From positions 1 to 64,000 of the forward strand of contig NZ_AHKF01000022.1 of the NCBI RefSeq assembly GCF_000252125.1: a stretch of DNA of 64,000 bases. Reading direction: 5' to 3'. Every line of letters starts with the position of its first letter. Within the stretch, counting starts at the first letter, position 1. Of the stretch, positions 45,747-54,718 are shown piece by piece. The position numbers and the translations under genes are program-made. A model generated the notes under the pieces. It had not been told where the DNA came from, ran no database searches, and worked only from the letters and a program-made list of their open reading frames with translations. Origin of the DNA: Flavobacterium frigoris PS1. GTDB taxonomy: Bacteria; Bacteroidota; Bacteroidia; Flavobacteriales; Flavobacteriaceae.

Positions 45747-46982
45747 TTAAATAGCTTGAATTTCTTTTTCTTTTTTCGAATCAAATAATAATGCAAATAA
45801 TAAAAACACTGCGAATGCTATCCCTGCCGGAATAATCCAAACCATTTGCCAGTTAATAGTACCGTCAAGCATTTTATAATTATCCGTAATCCAGCCTGCG
45901 ACAGCAAAACCAATTAACATCCCAACACCGTAAGTAGCTAATGTAATTAGGCCTTGAGCAGCACTTTTATATTTTTCACCCGCTTTTGAGTTAGTATATA
46001 TTTGTCCTGAAACAAAAAAGAAATCATAACAAATTCCGTGTAATGCAATACCAATTATAAGCATAAAGCTTAAATCCCCACCATTTCCATAGGCGAACAA
46101 AGCATAACGAATTGCCCATGCCAACATACCTACTAAAATTGTTTTTTTGAATCCGTAACGAACAAAAAATACAGGGATTAGTAGTAAGAATAAAGCTTCC
46201 GAAATTTGTCCAATAGCCATTTTACCAGTTGGATTTTCAATTCCAGCACTTGTTAGAAAGGGATGTGCATTTTGATAATAGAAGGCTAGGGGGATACAAA
46301 TAAGAATTGATGAGATAAAAAATATCGCAAAGTTTTTATCCTTTAATAATTTTAAAGCATCAAGCCCTAGTAAATCACCAACTCTAATTTTTTCATTTGA
46401 AACTATTTTGGGTGGTGTTTTTGGTAAAATAAAACTAAAAATTCCTAGTATTAATGCCGCAATTCCTGATAATAGAAAAGTATTTTTTAATAGTCCTTGG
46501 GTAACTCCTTCTGAAGAGTCCCAATTGAAAAGATAACTGATAGATAGTCCTGCTAATATCCAACCAATAGTTCCCCAAACTCTGATATTTGGAAATTCTT
46601 TTTCAGGATCTTTCATTTGATTAAAAGCTACCGAATTTACCAATGCCAAAGTAGGCATGTATAAAATCATATAGCCTAAAACATAGGTGTAAAACATACC
46701 TACTTCCTGAGAATGATACATTTGATACATCAATAAAGCTCCTGCTATATGTAGAATGCCTAATATTTTTTCAGCATTAAAATATCGGTCGGCTATTAAT
46801 CCAATTATAAATGGAGCAATTATAGCACCCCACGACTGAGTTGAGAAAACAGCTGCTGTTTCTGAACCTGAAGCTTTTAAATTTATTGATAAATAAGTTC
46901 CCAGAGTAACAAACCATGCTCCCCAGATAAAGAATTCTAGGAACATCATTATAGATAATTTAATACGGACGCTGCTATTCAT
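45747..46982 (-). CDS. MFS permease of the nucleoside:H+ symporter type
   Basis: 411 aa with 12 membrane helices. N-terminal MFLEFFIWGAWFVTLGTYL and IRVWGTIGWILAGL, and KSAAQGLITLATYGVGMLIG, resemble the NupG/NHS branch of the major facilitator superfamily, which in Bacteroidota often sits in sugar-catabolic operons. Likely takes up the sugar or keto-sugar processed by the neighbouring enzymes; substrate not readable from sequence. Confidence 0.88.
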   Translation of the reverse strand: MNSSVRIKLSIMMFLEFFIWGAWFVTLGTYLSINLKASGSETAAVFSTQSWGAIIAPFIIGLIADRYFNAEKILGILHIAGALLMYQMYHSQEVGMFYTYVLGYMILYMPTLALVNSVAFNQMKDPEKEFPNIRVWGTIGWILAGLSISYLFNWDSSEGVTQGLLKNTFLLSGIAALILGIFSFILPKTPPKIVSNEKIRVGDLLGLDALKLLKDKNFAIFFISSILICIPLAFYYQNAHPFLTSAGIENPTGKMAIGQISEALFLLLIPVFFVRYGFKKTILVGMLAWAIRYALFAYGNGGDLSFMLIIGIALHGICYDFFFVSGQIYTNSKAGEKYKSAAQGLITLATYGVGMLIGFAVAGWITDNYKMLDGTINWQMVWIIPAGIAFAVFLLFALLFDSKKEKEIQAI

Positions 46983-47033
46983 TGTTGTTTTGGTTAGTTA
47001 ATGTATTCATTTTAATAATTTGCTTTAATTTGA

Positions 47034-47717
47034 TTATAATTCCTTGATGGATATGTTTCTATACCAAACATTATCTCCATGATCTTGCAAGGCAATTTTT
47101 CCTTTCTTAAAAGTGCCAAAATCTTTCCAAGCAGTAAACTTACTTCCTGCTACTAAATCTTTCCAGTCATTGTCCCAAAGAGTCGTTTTTACAACTACAA
47201 TTCCATTTAAAATAAAAGTTAGCTGTCCTTTATTACTAATGATTTCAGCAGTGTTCCATTCACCAACAGCTTTAACAGGCTCTACATCACCTTTTATTAA
47301 ATCATACAAGTTTCCTGCGCGATGCTTATCTATTTTCCCATCAGGATGACCATCATTATCTAAAACTTGCATTTCCAAACCTGTTTCATAAGTATTTCTA
47401 TATTTGATAGGATCTTCATTGATGTAAAAAATTATTCCACTATTTGATTTTTCTGCTACTTTCCAATCCAATTTTAGATGAAAATTAGAATACTCTTTAT
47501 CGGTTACTAAATCTCCCCCTTGATTGTTTTCTTTTGCTGTTGGATCAAAATGTAAAGTACCATTTTCAACTTTCCATGCATCTCCTACTGTTGATTTTCC
47601 ATACGTATGCCAACCGCTAGTGGATTTACCATCAAAAAGACTATTGAATTCACTTTGTGCATTGGCAATTGGTATCATAAGTAGAAGAAGGATTATGGTA
47701 ATATTTAATTGTTTCAT
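47034..47717 (-). CDS. DUF1080 family protein (3-keto-disaccharide hydrolase type)
   Basis: 227 aa from ATG 47717 (signal peptide MKQLNITIILLLLMIPIANA). FNSLFDGKSTSGWH opens the DUF1080 concanavalin-like domain; NQGGDLVTDKEYSNFHLKLDWK and YETGLEMQVLDNDGHPDG follow, and NVWYRNISIKEL closes it. Recent work on the family names it 3-keto-disaccharide hydrolase, cleaving glycosides oxidised at C3. No lipobox, so periplasmic. The predicted glycoside oxidase is encoded upstream in the same operon. Confidence 0.9.
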   Translation of the reverse strand: MKQLNITIILLLLMIPIANAQSEFNSLFDGKSTSGWHTYGKSTVGDAWKVENGTLHFDPTAKENNQGGDLVTDKEYSNFHLKLDWKVAEKSNSGIIFYINEDPIKYRNTYETGLEMQVLDNDGHPDGKIDKHRAGNLYDLIKGDVEPVKAVGEWNTAEIISNKGQLTFILNGIVVVKTTLWDNDWKDLVAGSKFTAWKDFGTFKKGKIALQDHGDNVWYRNISIKEL

Positions 47718-47748
47718 TTTATTTATTTTAAAATTTAACAGTGATTTT

Positions 47749-49209
47749 TTAAAGTACAAGATTTTTCCAGCCTTGACGATAATCTCTTTTTACAAATTGA
47801 TTTACATCATCAAAATTGGTAATTTTCATGTTTTCATTATCCCACAATAACTTTACAGATCTACCTGGATATTTAATTTTGCCATTCACTTCTTTTTGAA
47901 TATCATAACCTCTTATGGCTAAATTGGCCATCAATAAAGCTTCTGTTAGTGGGCCAGCAATTTCAAATGGAGAACTTAGTTCTTGTTTTCCATAGCCAGC
48001 AATAGAAGCTTCAATCCATTGTTTGTAATGTCCATTTGCCCCATCTTGAACTCTGTTATATTTGGAAGCTATTTTTAGATTTTCATTTTTACTAAGAGGC
48101 AGTAAACGTGGGTTAAGTCCATAAGTATCACACATCATTTTGCCTTTTGTACCAATAAATAAAGTTCCGTTACCTCCATCACCAAAGATTTCATTAGGCT
48201 CTAATTCTAATGGTCTCTCCGGTTGGATTCCACCATCCATCCAATGCAAGCTAACATCACTATTGGTTTTATCCGTTTTTGGGAATGTTAATGTGACATG
48301 GCTTGAAGGTGGACAACTTTCTGGAAAATATCCTCTTTTAAATTCATCGACATATACTGATCCTACACTGCATTGTACATCTTTAGCATATTTTAAATTT
48401 AGTACACTAAACGGAGCTTCAATTAAATGACAGCCCATATCACCTAGAGCTCCTGTACCATAATCCCACCAACCACGCCAGTTAAAAGGTACTAATTTGT
48501 CTACATATTCTTTATAAGGAGCAGTTCCTAACCATAAGTCCCAATCTAGTGCTGCAGGAACATTGCTTTTAGTTCCGGGCCAAGGAATTCCTTGAGGCCA
48601 AACAGGCCTATCAGTCCAAGCATTTACCGTATGTACATCACCGATTAGTCCTGCTTCATACCATTCTTTCATTATTCGTGTGCCATCATTTGAAGCACCT
48701 TGGTTTCCCATTTGAGTAACCACCTTATATTTTTTGGCAGCCTCAGTTAAAATGCGTGCTTCATAAATATCATGAGTCAGTGGCTTTTGAACATAAACAT
48801 GTTTACCTAATTGCATTGCAGCCAAAGTTTGAATGGCATGATTATGATCTGGTGTTGCTACAGAAACAGCATCAAAATTTTTATGTTCTTTATCAAACAT
48901 TTCGCGCCAGTCCTTATAATATTTTGCTTTTGGAAAAACGTTTACACTTTTAGCAGCTCTTCTGTCATCGACATCGCATAGAAAAGAAATATTTGCCTTT
49001 CCACTTTTATCAAACATAGCAATATCTGACTGTCCTTTGCCTCCAACACCGATACTAGCAATCAATAGCCGATCACTGGGAGCCACAAAACCTCTTCCCA
49101 ATACGTGACGAGGAACAATCATAAATGCTGCGGCCGCCATAGCGCCCGTTTTTATAAAATCACGTCTATTTTGAATGACTTTAGTTTTTTTTTCTTGTTC
49201 TTCTTTCAT
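47749..49209 (-). CDS. Tat-exported Gfo/Idh/MocA family oxidoreductase
   Basis: 486 aa. Tat-type N-terminus NRRDFIKTGAMAAAAFMIVP. NAD-binding Rossmann start LLIASIGVGGKGQSD, VSVATPDHNHAIQTLAAMQ and KHVYVQKPLTHDIYEAR (EKP-like motif as QKP). C-terminal region has WDYGTGALGDMGCHLIEAP, which supplies the catalytic Asp/His region. Export of a Gfo/Idh enzyme with bound cofactor through Tat is typical of Bacteroidota glycoside-processing operons. Possibly uses tightly bound NAD(H) to interconvert keto and hydroxy sugars. Confidence 0.9.
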   Translation of the reverse strand: MKEEQEKKTKVIQNRRDFIKTGAMAAAAFMIVPRHVLGRGFVAPSDRLLIASIGVGGKGQSDIAMFDKSGKANISFLCDVDDRRAAKSVNVFPKAKYYKDWREMFDKEHKNFDAVSVATPDHNHAIQTLAAMQLGKHVYVQKPLTHDIYEARILTEAAKKYKVVTQMGNQGASNDGTRIMKEWYEAGLIGDVHTVNAWTDRPVWPQGIPWPGTKSNVPAALDWDLWLGTAPYKEYVDKLVPFNWRGWWDYGTGALGDMGCHLIEAPFSVLNLKYAKDVQCSVGSVYVDEFKRGYFPESCPPSSHVTLTFPKTDKTNSDVSLHWMDGGIQPERPLELEPNEIFGDGGNGTLFIGTKGKMMCDTYGLNPRLLPLSKNENLKIASKYNRVQDGANGHYKQWIEASIAGYGKQELSSPFEIAGPLTEALLMANLAIRGYDIQKEVNGKIKYPGRSVKLLWDNENMKITNFDDVNQFVKRDYRQGWKNLVL

Positions 49210-49292
49210 GTTTGCTACTTAAGAGAATTAATAATATAAAAACATGTATGCGATAATGAAGGAATTGAAATCAAATGAATCAATTCTTAGTT

Positions 49293-49667
49293 TTATTTTT
49301 TTAAAGTTAAGATGTATTTTACCATTGATTTAGCATCCTCTTTGGTTAAAGAAGCATGAGCTCCCATTGGTAAACTTCCCCATACACCTGAACCTCCTTT
49401 TATGATTTTTCCAGATAAATAATTGATATTCTTATCGTTTGCTGCATACTTATTGGCGATATCGACATAGGAGGGACCTACCACTTTTTTATCTTTATTG
49501 TGGCAACCCATACAGTCCGATTTAGCTATTAATTTCTCACCATCTGAAATTTGAATTTTAAAACTATTTGTTTTTGAAGGCTTAATATAAGTTTCTTCTA
49601 ATTTTTCATTAGAGAATGAGGTTAGACCAATCATGGCAAGAGCTAATAACAAATGTTTTATTTTCAT
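49293..49667 (-). CDS. Periplasmic monoheme cytochrome c
   Basis: 124 aa. Signal peptide ~1-18, then the heme motif CMGCH (SDCMGCHNKDKKVVGPSY) and a likely axial Met in LPMGAHASLTKED. Class I fold with C-terminal helix MVKYILTLKK. In the operon it probably accepts electrons from the GMC oxidoreductase/GDH-subunit-3 pair and passes them to the respiratory chain. Confidence 0.9.
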   Translation of the reverse strand: MKIKHLLLALAMIGLTSFSNEKLEETYIKPSKTNSFKIQISDGEKLIAKSDCMGCHNKDKKVVGPSYVDIANKYAANDKNINYLSGKIIKGGSGVWGSLPMGAHASLTKEDAKSMVKYILTLKK

Positions 49668-49686
49668 TTTGTTTCTATTTTAAATT

Positions 49687-50739
49687 CTACAATCCTAAAA
49701 TTTTTCTATTAAAAGCCTGACTACTATTAACCGACGCAAAGTCATCAAAAGCTTTATCGGTTACTTTTATAATGTGATTTTTTATAAATTCAGCTCCTTC
49801 GCGAGCACCATCTTCTTGATTTTTGATGCAGCATTCCCATTCCATTACGGCCCAACCTTTAAAATCATATTGTGATAGTTTACTGAAGATTGTCTTAAAA
49901 TCAACTTGGCCATCACCAGGAGAACGATAACGTCCGGCTCTGTTTGACCAACTTTGGTAACCGCCAAAAGTTCCTTGCTTTCCGGTAGGATTGAATTCGG
50001 CATCCTTAACATGAAACGCTTTGATACGTTCATGATAAAAGTCGATGTATTGAATGTAGTCTAATTGTTGTAGCACAAAATGGGAGGGATCATATAAAAT
50101 ACAAGCACGAGAATGATTATTAACCGCTTTTAAAAACATTTCATAGGTTTCTCCATCAAATAGATCTTCACCTGGGTGTATTTCGTAACATAAATCAACA
50201 CCATTTTGATCAAATTCATTCAATATAGGCATCCAACGTTTGGCTAATTCAGCAAATCCTTCTTCTACTAAACCTGCTGGTCGTTGTGGCCAAGGATGGA
50301 AATATTGCCAAAGTAAAGATCCGCTAAAAGTAGCATGTGCATTTAACCCTAAATTATTAGAGGCTTTGGCAGCATATTTCAATTGTTGTACGGCCCATTC
50401 TTGCCTAGCTTTTGGTTTTCCATGCACATTTGCAGGAGCAAAAGCATCAAATAGGTCATCATAGGCAGGATGAACGGCAACTAATTGACCTTGTAAGTGA
50501 GTTGATAATTCCGTTATTTCTAGACCATAAGATGCGATTTTTCCTTTTAATTCATCGGCATAAGTCATGCTCTCTGCTGCCTTTTGTAAATCAATAAAAC
50601 GAGAATCTAGTGTTGGCATCTGTATCCCTTTAAATCCTAAATCAGCAGCCCATTTACAAATTCCATCTAAAGAGTTAAAAGGGGCTTCATCGCTAATGAA
50701 TTGTGCTAAAAATACAGCTGGTCCTTGTATTGTTGTCAT
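49687..50739 (-). CDS. Sugar phosphate isomerase/epimerase-like TIM barrel (cytoplasmic)
   Basis: 350 aa from ATG 50739. No signal peptide. WAADLGFKGIQMPTL, LCYEIHPGEDLFDG (metal ligands), ACILYDPSHFVLQQLDYI, AFHVKDAEFNPTG and GWAVMEWECCIK match the xylose-isomerase-like barrel. Sits 19 bp upstream of the cytochrome gene and 10 bp downstream of the Gfo/Idh gene at 50750. Likely handles the intracellular keto-sugar intermediate. Confidence 0.88.
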   Translation of the reverse strand: MTTIQGPAVFLAQFISDEAPFNSLDGICKWAADLGFKGIQMPTLDSRFIDLQKAAESMTYADELKGKIASYGLEITELSTHLQGQLVAVHPAYDDLFDAFAPANVHGKPKARQEWAVQQLKYAAKASNNLGLNAHATFSGSLLWQYFHPWPQRPAGLVEEGFAELAKRWMPILNEFDQNGVDLCYEIHPGEDLFDGETYEMFLKAVNNHSRACILYDPSHFVLQQLDYIQYIDFYHERIKAFHVKDAEFNPTGKQGTFGGYQSWSNRAGRYRSPGDGQVDFKTIFSKLSQYDFKGWAVMEWECCIKNQEDGAREGAEFIKNHIIKVTDKAFDDFASVNSSQAFNRKILGL

Positions 50740-50749
50740 TTCTTTTATT

Positions 50750-51904
50750 TTAAATTTTAAACTCAAACCATTTTTGGTCTGATTTACCTGAGGCTATTAC
50801 ATTTTCAATAAAAGCCATTCCACGTACACCATCTTCAACATTAGGGAAATCGAGCATTTCTTCCGTTGGTTCTTTTCCTTTTAATTTTGCTGATAATGTC
50901 AAAGCAAAATTCTTATATAAATTAGCGAATGCTTCTAAATACCCTTCTGGATGTCCACTAGGAGTGCGCGAATTGAACTGTGCATTATTAGATAAATAAC
51001 CGTTACCAGCTCTATAAATTTGAGCAGGTGCATCGGGCCATTTTACCAATAGTGTATTGGGTTCCATTTGATGCCATTCTAAACCACCCTTTTCTCCATA
51101 AATCTTAATTTTTAAACTATTTTCTTCTCCACTAGCAATTTGTGAGGCTACCAGAATACCGTTGGCACCGTTGTCAAATTTCAGTAATACATTTCCATCA
51201 TCATCTAGTTTTCTACCTTCGACAACAATGTTAATATCAGCGCATAATTGAGTGATTTTCAAACCAGAAATGTATTCAGCCAGTTGTGCTGCGTGTGTTC
51301 CAATATCTCCCATACAACCACTAATGCCGCTTTTTTCAGGGTCAGTTCTCCAAGCTGCCTGTTTATTTCCGTCTTTTTCAGTCAAAGTACTTAACCATCC
51401 TTGTGGGTATTCGACCATTACTTTACGGATTTTTCCAAGCTGATTTTCAGCAACCATTTTTCTTGCTTGTTTAACCATCGGGTAACCTGAGTAGGTGTGG
51501 CTAAGGCACAAACTAAGCCCTGTTTCTTTTACTCTTTGTTGTATTTGCTTGGCTTCATCAAGACTTAAAGTCATTGGCTTGTCAATCATAACATCAAAAC
51601 CATGTGCTAAAGCCATCATAGCAGGTGCAAAGTGGGCAAAATTTGGCGTAACAATAGATACAAAATCCATTCTTTCCCCTAATGGAAGCTTACTTTCAGT
51701 AACTAACATTTCTTGATATGAGCCATAACATTTTAATTCAGGAAGAAATAAATCTCTTCCCGATTCTATAGATGTTTCTGGATTAGAACTAAAAGCACCG
51801 CAATGAAGTTCAATTAATCCATCCATGTTAGCAGCGATACGGTGAATAGCACCAATAAAAGCATTTTTTCCACCGCCAATCATTCCCATTTTTAATTTTC
51901 TCAT
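50750..51904 (-). CDS. Cytoplasmic Gfo/Idh/MocA family oxidoreductase
   Basis: 384 aa. Rossmann start KMGMIGGGKNAFIGAIHRIA, VSIVTPNFAHFAPAMMAL, and DVMIDKPMTLSLDEA with the DKP version of the conserved EKP. Catalytic region GCMGDIGTHAAQLAEYI. No export signal, unlike the second Gfo/Idh of this operon. Likely a NAD(P)-dependent sugar or keto-sugar dehydrogenase. Confidence 0.9.
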   Translation of the reverse strand: MRKLKMGMIGGGKNAFIGAIHRIAANMDGLIELHCGAFSSNPETSIESGRDLFLPELKCYGSYQEMLVTESKLPLGERMDFVSIVTPNFAHFAPAMMALAHGFDVMIDKPMTLSLDEAKQIQQRVKETGLSLCLSHTYSGYPMVKQARKMVAENQLGKIRKVMVEYPQGWLSTLTEKDGNKQAAWRTDPEKSGISGCMGDIGTHAAQLAEYISGLKITQLCADINIVVEGRKLDDDGNVLLKFDNGANGILVASQIASGEENSLKIKIYGEKGGLEWHQMEPNTLLVKWPDAPAQIYRAGNGYLSNNAQFNSRTPSGHPEGYLEAFANLYKNFALTLSAKLKGKEPTEEMLDFPNVEDGVRGMAFIENVIASGKSDQKWFEFKI

Positions 51905-51917
51905 AAGCCTGTAATTC

Positions 51918-53621
51918 CTAGATATTTCCTTTTTTTAATTCTCTTACCGCATAATCTGCCGCGCGCGCAGTCAAAGCCATAAAAGTTAAAGAAGGATTTT
52001 GACAAGCAATAGAAGGCATGCAAGAACCATCTGTAACAAATACGTTACTAACTTCGTGCATTTGATTCCATTTGTTTAGAACAGAGTCTTTAGGATCATT
52101 ACCCATTCTGGCTGTTCCCATTTCGTGAATAGCCATACCTGGATAACATTCATTATCAAAGGTTTTTACATTTTTGATTCCAGATGCTTCCAGCATTTCT
52201 GCGGCATCGTTCATCATATCAATTCGCATTTTTTTCTCGTTTTCTTTGTATTCGCAATCAATGGCTAACACAGACTGACCCCATTTGTCTTTTTTAGAAT
52301 GGTCGATGTATACTTTATTTTCATAGTAGGGTAACATTTCTCCAAAACCACCTAGTCCCATACTCCAAGTGTCAGCAGGAAAACTCAGTTTGTCTTTAAA
52401 ATCACCACCAAACTCTAATTCAGCTACTTCTTCATGCCAAGAACCTCTACTGGCACCTCCTTGGTAACCAAATCCTCTTAAATAATCTCTTTTATCGTTT
52501 CCTACATTTTGATATCTTGGAACATAGATTCCGTTTGCTCTTCGACCATAAGTGTATTTATCTTCAAAACCTTCAGCACTTCCTGAAGCGCCACAACGAA
52601 AATGGTGATCCATTAAATTATGACCTAACTGACCACTGGCATTTCCTAATCCATTAGGGTGAGCATCTGAAGTTGAATTCAATAAAATGAAGGTTGATCC
52701 TAGAGTAGAACCATTTACAAAAACGATTTTGGCATAAAACTCGATACTTTCATTAGTTTCCGCATCAATAACCATAACCCCTTTTGCCTTTTTAGTGTCT
52801 TTGTCGTAGATGATGTGATTAACAATAGAATAGGGTCTAACAGTTAGTCTCTTGGTAGCCATTGCTGCTGGCAAAGTCGAAGATTGTGTACTGAAGTAAG
52901 CACCAAATGGGCATCCGCGGCTACAAAGATTGCGATACTGACAGCTTCCTCGACCTTTGTGAGGCACAGTTAAATTAGCAGTACGTCCAATAGTTAGGAT
53001 ACGGCTTTTGTTGTAATGCTTTTCAATACGTTCTTTTACTGATTTTTCAACACAATTCAGATCCATTGGTGGCAAAAATTTACCATCTGGAAGTAATGGC
53101 CAGTTTTCGGCCTGACCACTTATACCTGCAAATTGTTCTACATAATCATACCATTTAGTAAGGTCTTTATAGCGTATTGGCCAGTCATTTCCATGACCAT
53201 CTTTTTTATTATCTTCAAAATTGTGGTCGCTAAAGCGGTAACTTTGTCTACCCCATGTTAAAGATTTTCCACCTACCTGAAAACCTCTATACCAGTCAAA
53301 ACGTTTGTCCTCAGTATAAGGGCATTCTAAATCATTTACCCACCATTTCTCATTAGCTTCCTGATACGGATAATCTCTAGTTTGTACCGGATGGGTCCTT
53401 TTTTGCTCTTCAGTTAACTTCCCTGCGTGTTCAAACTCCCAAGGAGCTTTCATTGCTGAGTCGTAATCTTTTATATGTTCTACATTCATGCCTCGTTCGA
53501 GCATCAATACATTTAAACCTTTTTCAGTTAGTTCTTTTGCAGCCCAACCGCCACTAATCCCAGATCCAATTACAATAGCATCGTAGGTATTTTGTTCTTT
53601 TAAATTAGTATTTATATTCAC
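51918..53621 (-). CDS. GMC-family FAD oxidoreductase (sugar/glycoside dehydrogenase large subunit)
   Basis: 567 aa. FAD-binding IVIGSGISGGWAAKELTEKG near residue 16, GGKSLTWGRQSYR, and the C-terminal HEMGTARMG and GSCMPSIACQNPSLT, where the His and Asn of GMC catalysis sit. Residues with RGSCQYRNLCSRGCPFGAYF contain three cysteines (CxxxxxCxxxC), reminiscent of the [3Fe-4S] ligands in electron-transferring FAD glucose dehydrogenases. No leader peptide; the partner small subunit carries a Tat-like one. Likely oxidises C3 of glycosides and passes electrons to the cytochrome. Confidence 0.92.
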   Translation of the reverse strand: MNINTNLKEQNTYDAIVIGSGISGGWAAKELTEKGLNVLMLERGMNVEHIKDYDSAMKAPWEFEHAGKLTEEQKRTHPVQTRDYPYQEANEKWWVNDLECPYTEDKRFDWYRGFQVGGKSLTWGRQSYRFSDHNFEDNKKDGHGNDWPIRYKDLTKWYDYVEQFAGISGQAENWPLLPDGKFLPPMDLNCVEKSVKERIEKHYNKSRILTIGRTANLTVPHKGRGSCQYRNLCSRGCPFGAYFSTQSSTLPAAMATKRLTVRPYSIVNHIIYDKDTKKAKGVMVIDAETNESIEFYAKIVFVNGSTLGSTFILLNSTSDAHPNGLGNASGQLGHNLMDHHFRCGASGSAEGFEDKYTYGRRANGIYVPRYQNVGNDKRDYLRGFGYQGGASRGSWHEEVAELEFGGDFKDKLSFPADTWSMGLGGFGEMLPYYENKVYIDHSKKDKWGQSVLAIDCEYKENEKKMRIDMMNDAAEMLEASGIKNVKTFDNECYPGMAIHEMGTARMGNDPKDSVLNKWNQMHEVSNVFVTDGSCMPSIACQNPSLTFMALTARAADYAVRELKKGNI

Positions 53622-53673
53622 TTTCCTTATTTTTTTAATTGATATGTAGATTTTCTATTTGTCGAAATAGGAA

Positions 53674-54234
53674 TTATGTGGCCCAAGCTTTTTGCCCAGG
53701 CTTATACTCAGCATTTCCATCATATTTCCCAGGAATTGGTAAATATTCACGTGCTTGAGTACAACCAATCTCAGAAGAGAAATACCCCAAAAGAGTTAAA
53801 TCTCTTGCTATAGTAAAGAAAGAATAAGGTTCTTTTTTTTCAATTGTTTCTGTTCTTAAATCTCCAACTAACTTTTGTCTTTGATCGATACCAAGGGACA
53901 GAAAGTTCTGATTGTAGTCTTTCAAAGCTTTTGACTCCATTTCTTTTAAACCTGAAGAGAATGCAAGCTGCATTACTGGAGGATAACATTCTCTTATCAT
54001 CATTGGAATAAAAGTCCCAACACCAGCTGCCTTAGCTCCCGGGGAGAGTTTAGTAGTTGGAATAATAATATCAGCAAATTCGGCTAAAATCTCTTCATCA
54101 GTACCTGAAAAAAACACTTGATTTTTTTCATCCTCGGGTAGTGTAAAACTTTCGAATAAAACTCCAATTGTAGAGGAGGAGAGGGCAGTTCCGAGTAAAA
54201 ATGCCACGTTTTTTAGTGCTTTTCTTCTATCCAT
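53674..54234 (-). CDS. Gluconate 2-dehydrogenase subunit 3 family protein (small subunit)
   Basis: 186 aa. Twin-arginine start MDRRKALKNVAFLLGTALSS, then EEILAEFADIIIPTTKLSPGAKAAGVGTFIPMMI, the signature of subunit 3. In this family the small subunit helps assembly of the FAD subunit and drives Tat export of the pair. First gene of the ten-gene minus-strand operon, 52 bp before the GMC gene. Confidence 0.9.
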   Translation of the reverse strand: MDRRKALKNVAFLLGTALSSSTIGVLFESFTLPEDEKNQVFFSGTDEEILAEFADIIIPTTKLSPGAKAAGVGTFIPMMIRECYPPVMQLAFSSGLKEMESKALKDYNQNFLSLGIDQRQKLVGDLRTETIEKKEPYSFFTIARDLTLLGYFSSEIGCTQAREYLPIPGKYDGNAEYKPGQKAWAT

Positions 54235-54718
54235 TTGCTAAATTATTAAAAATGTGTTTTTTTTTTAGTAAATATGTAATTCATACATTCTTTCAATATT
54301 ACTAAAATTAGTATTGTAATCTTAGCTTTGTACGTTAATATCTAAAATAAATATCAAATTATTACAAATAATTACGTTTTACATGCATATTTCTATTCTT
54401 TTTGAAGTGAGATTGTTTAAAATTATCATTTATTCAACGGGAAAATATTTTATGACTGCTTTTGTCGTCAAAAACACACACTACAAGTACAATATATTTA
54501 AGATTTACCTTGTTAAAATTTTTAATAAAAGCGACATCTGGATCTCATTGCTTAAAAAAGAAACAATAAGGAATATGAAATCTTGAAAAGGAGTGCAAAA
54601 AAAAGATCTCAGAAAATAGTCTAAAAGAAAGCTACTAAATCAGAAGGAAAATAGTTTAAAAAAAGAAAAATATTGTACTAGTAAGCAAAAGAAAATCCAC
54701 ATACAAACAAACTGGCGC
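54235..54718. other. 484-bp AT-rich gap between two minus-strand operons
   Basis: No convincing gene. A 67-codon plus-strand reading (54383-54586) has odd composition and no family features. TAGCTTTG at 54323-54330 on plus matches the -7 element but has no good -33 and no gene to serve. This gap must hold the promoter of the ten-gene operon on minus; I could not fix it. No clear terminator hairpin for the operon ending at 54719 was seen. Confidence 0.4.

Noticed and set aside
54383..54586. 67-codon reading on plus, 53 bp after a -7-like sequence
   Set aside because: Very AT-rich, no recognisable start context or family, flanked by non-coding sequence; kept only as a note in the gap entry.
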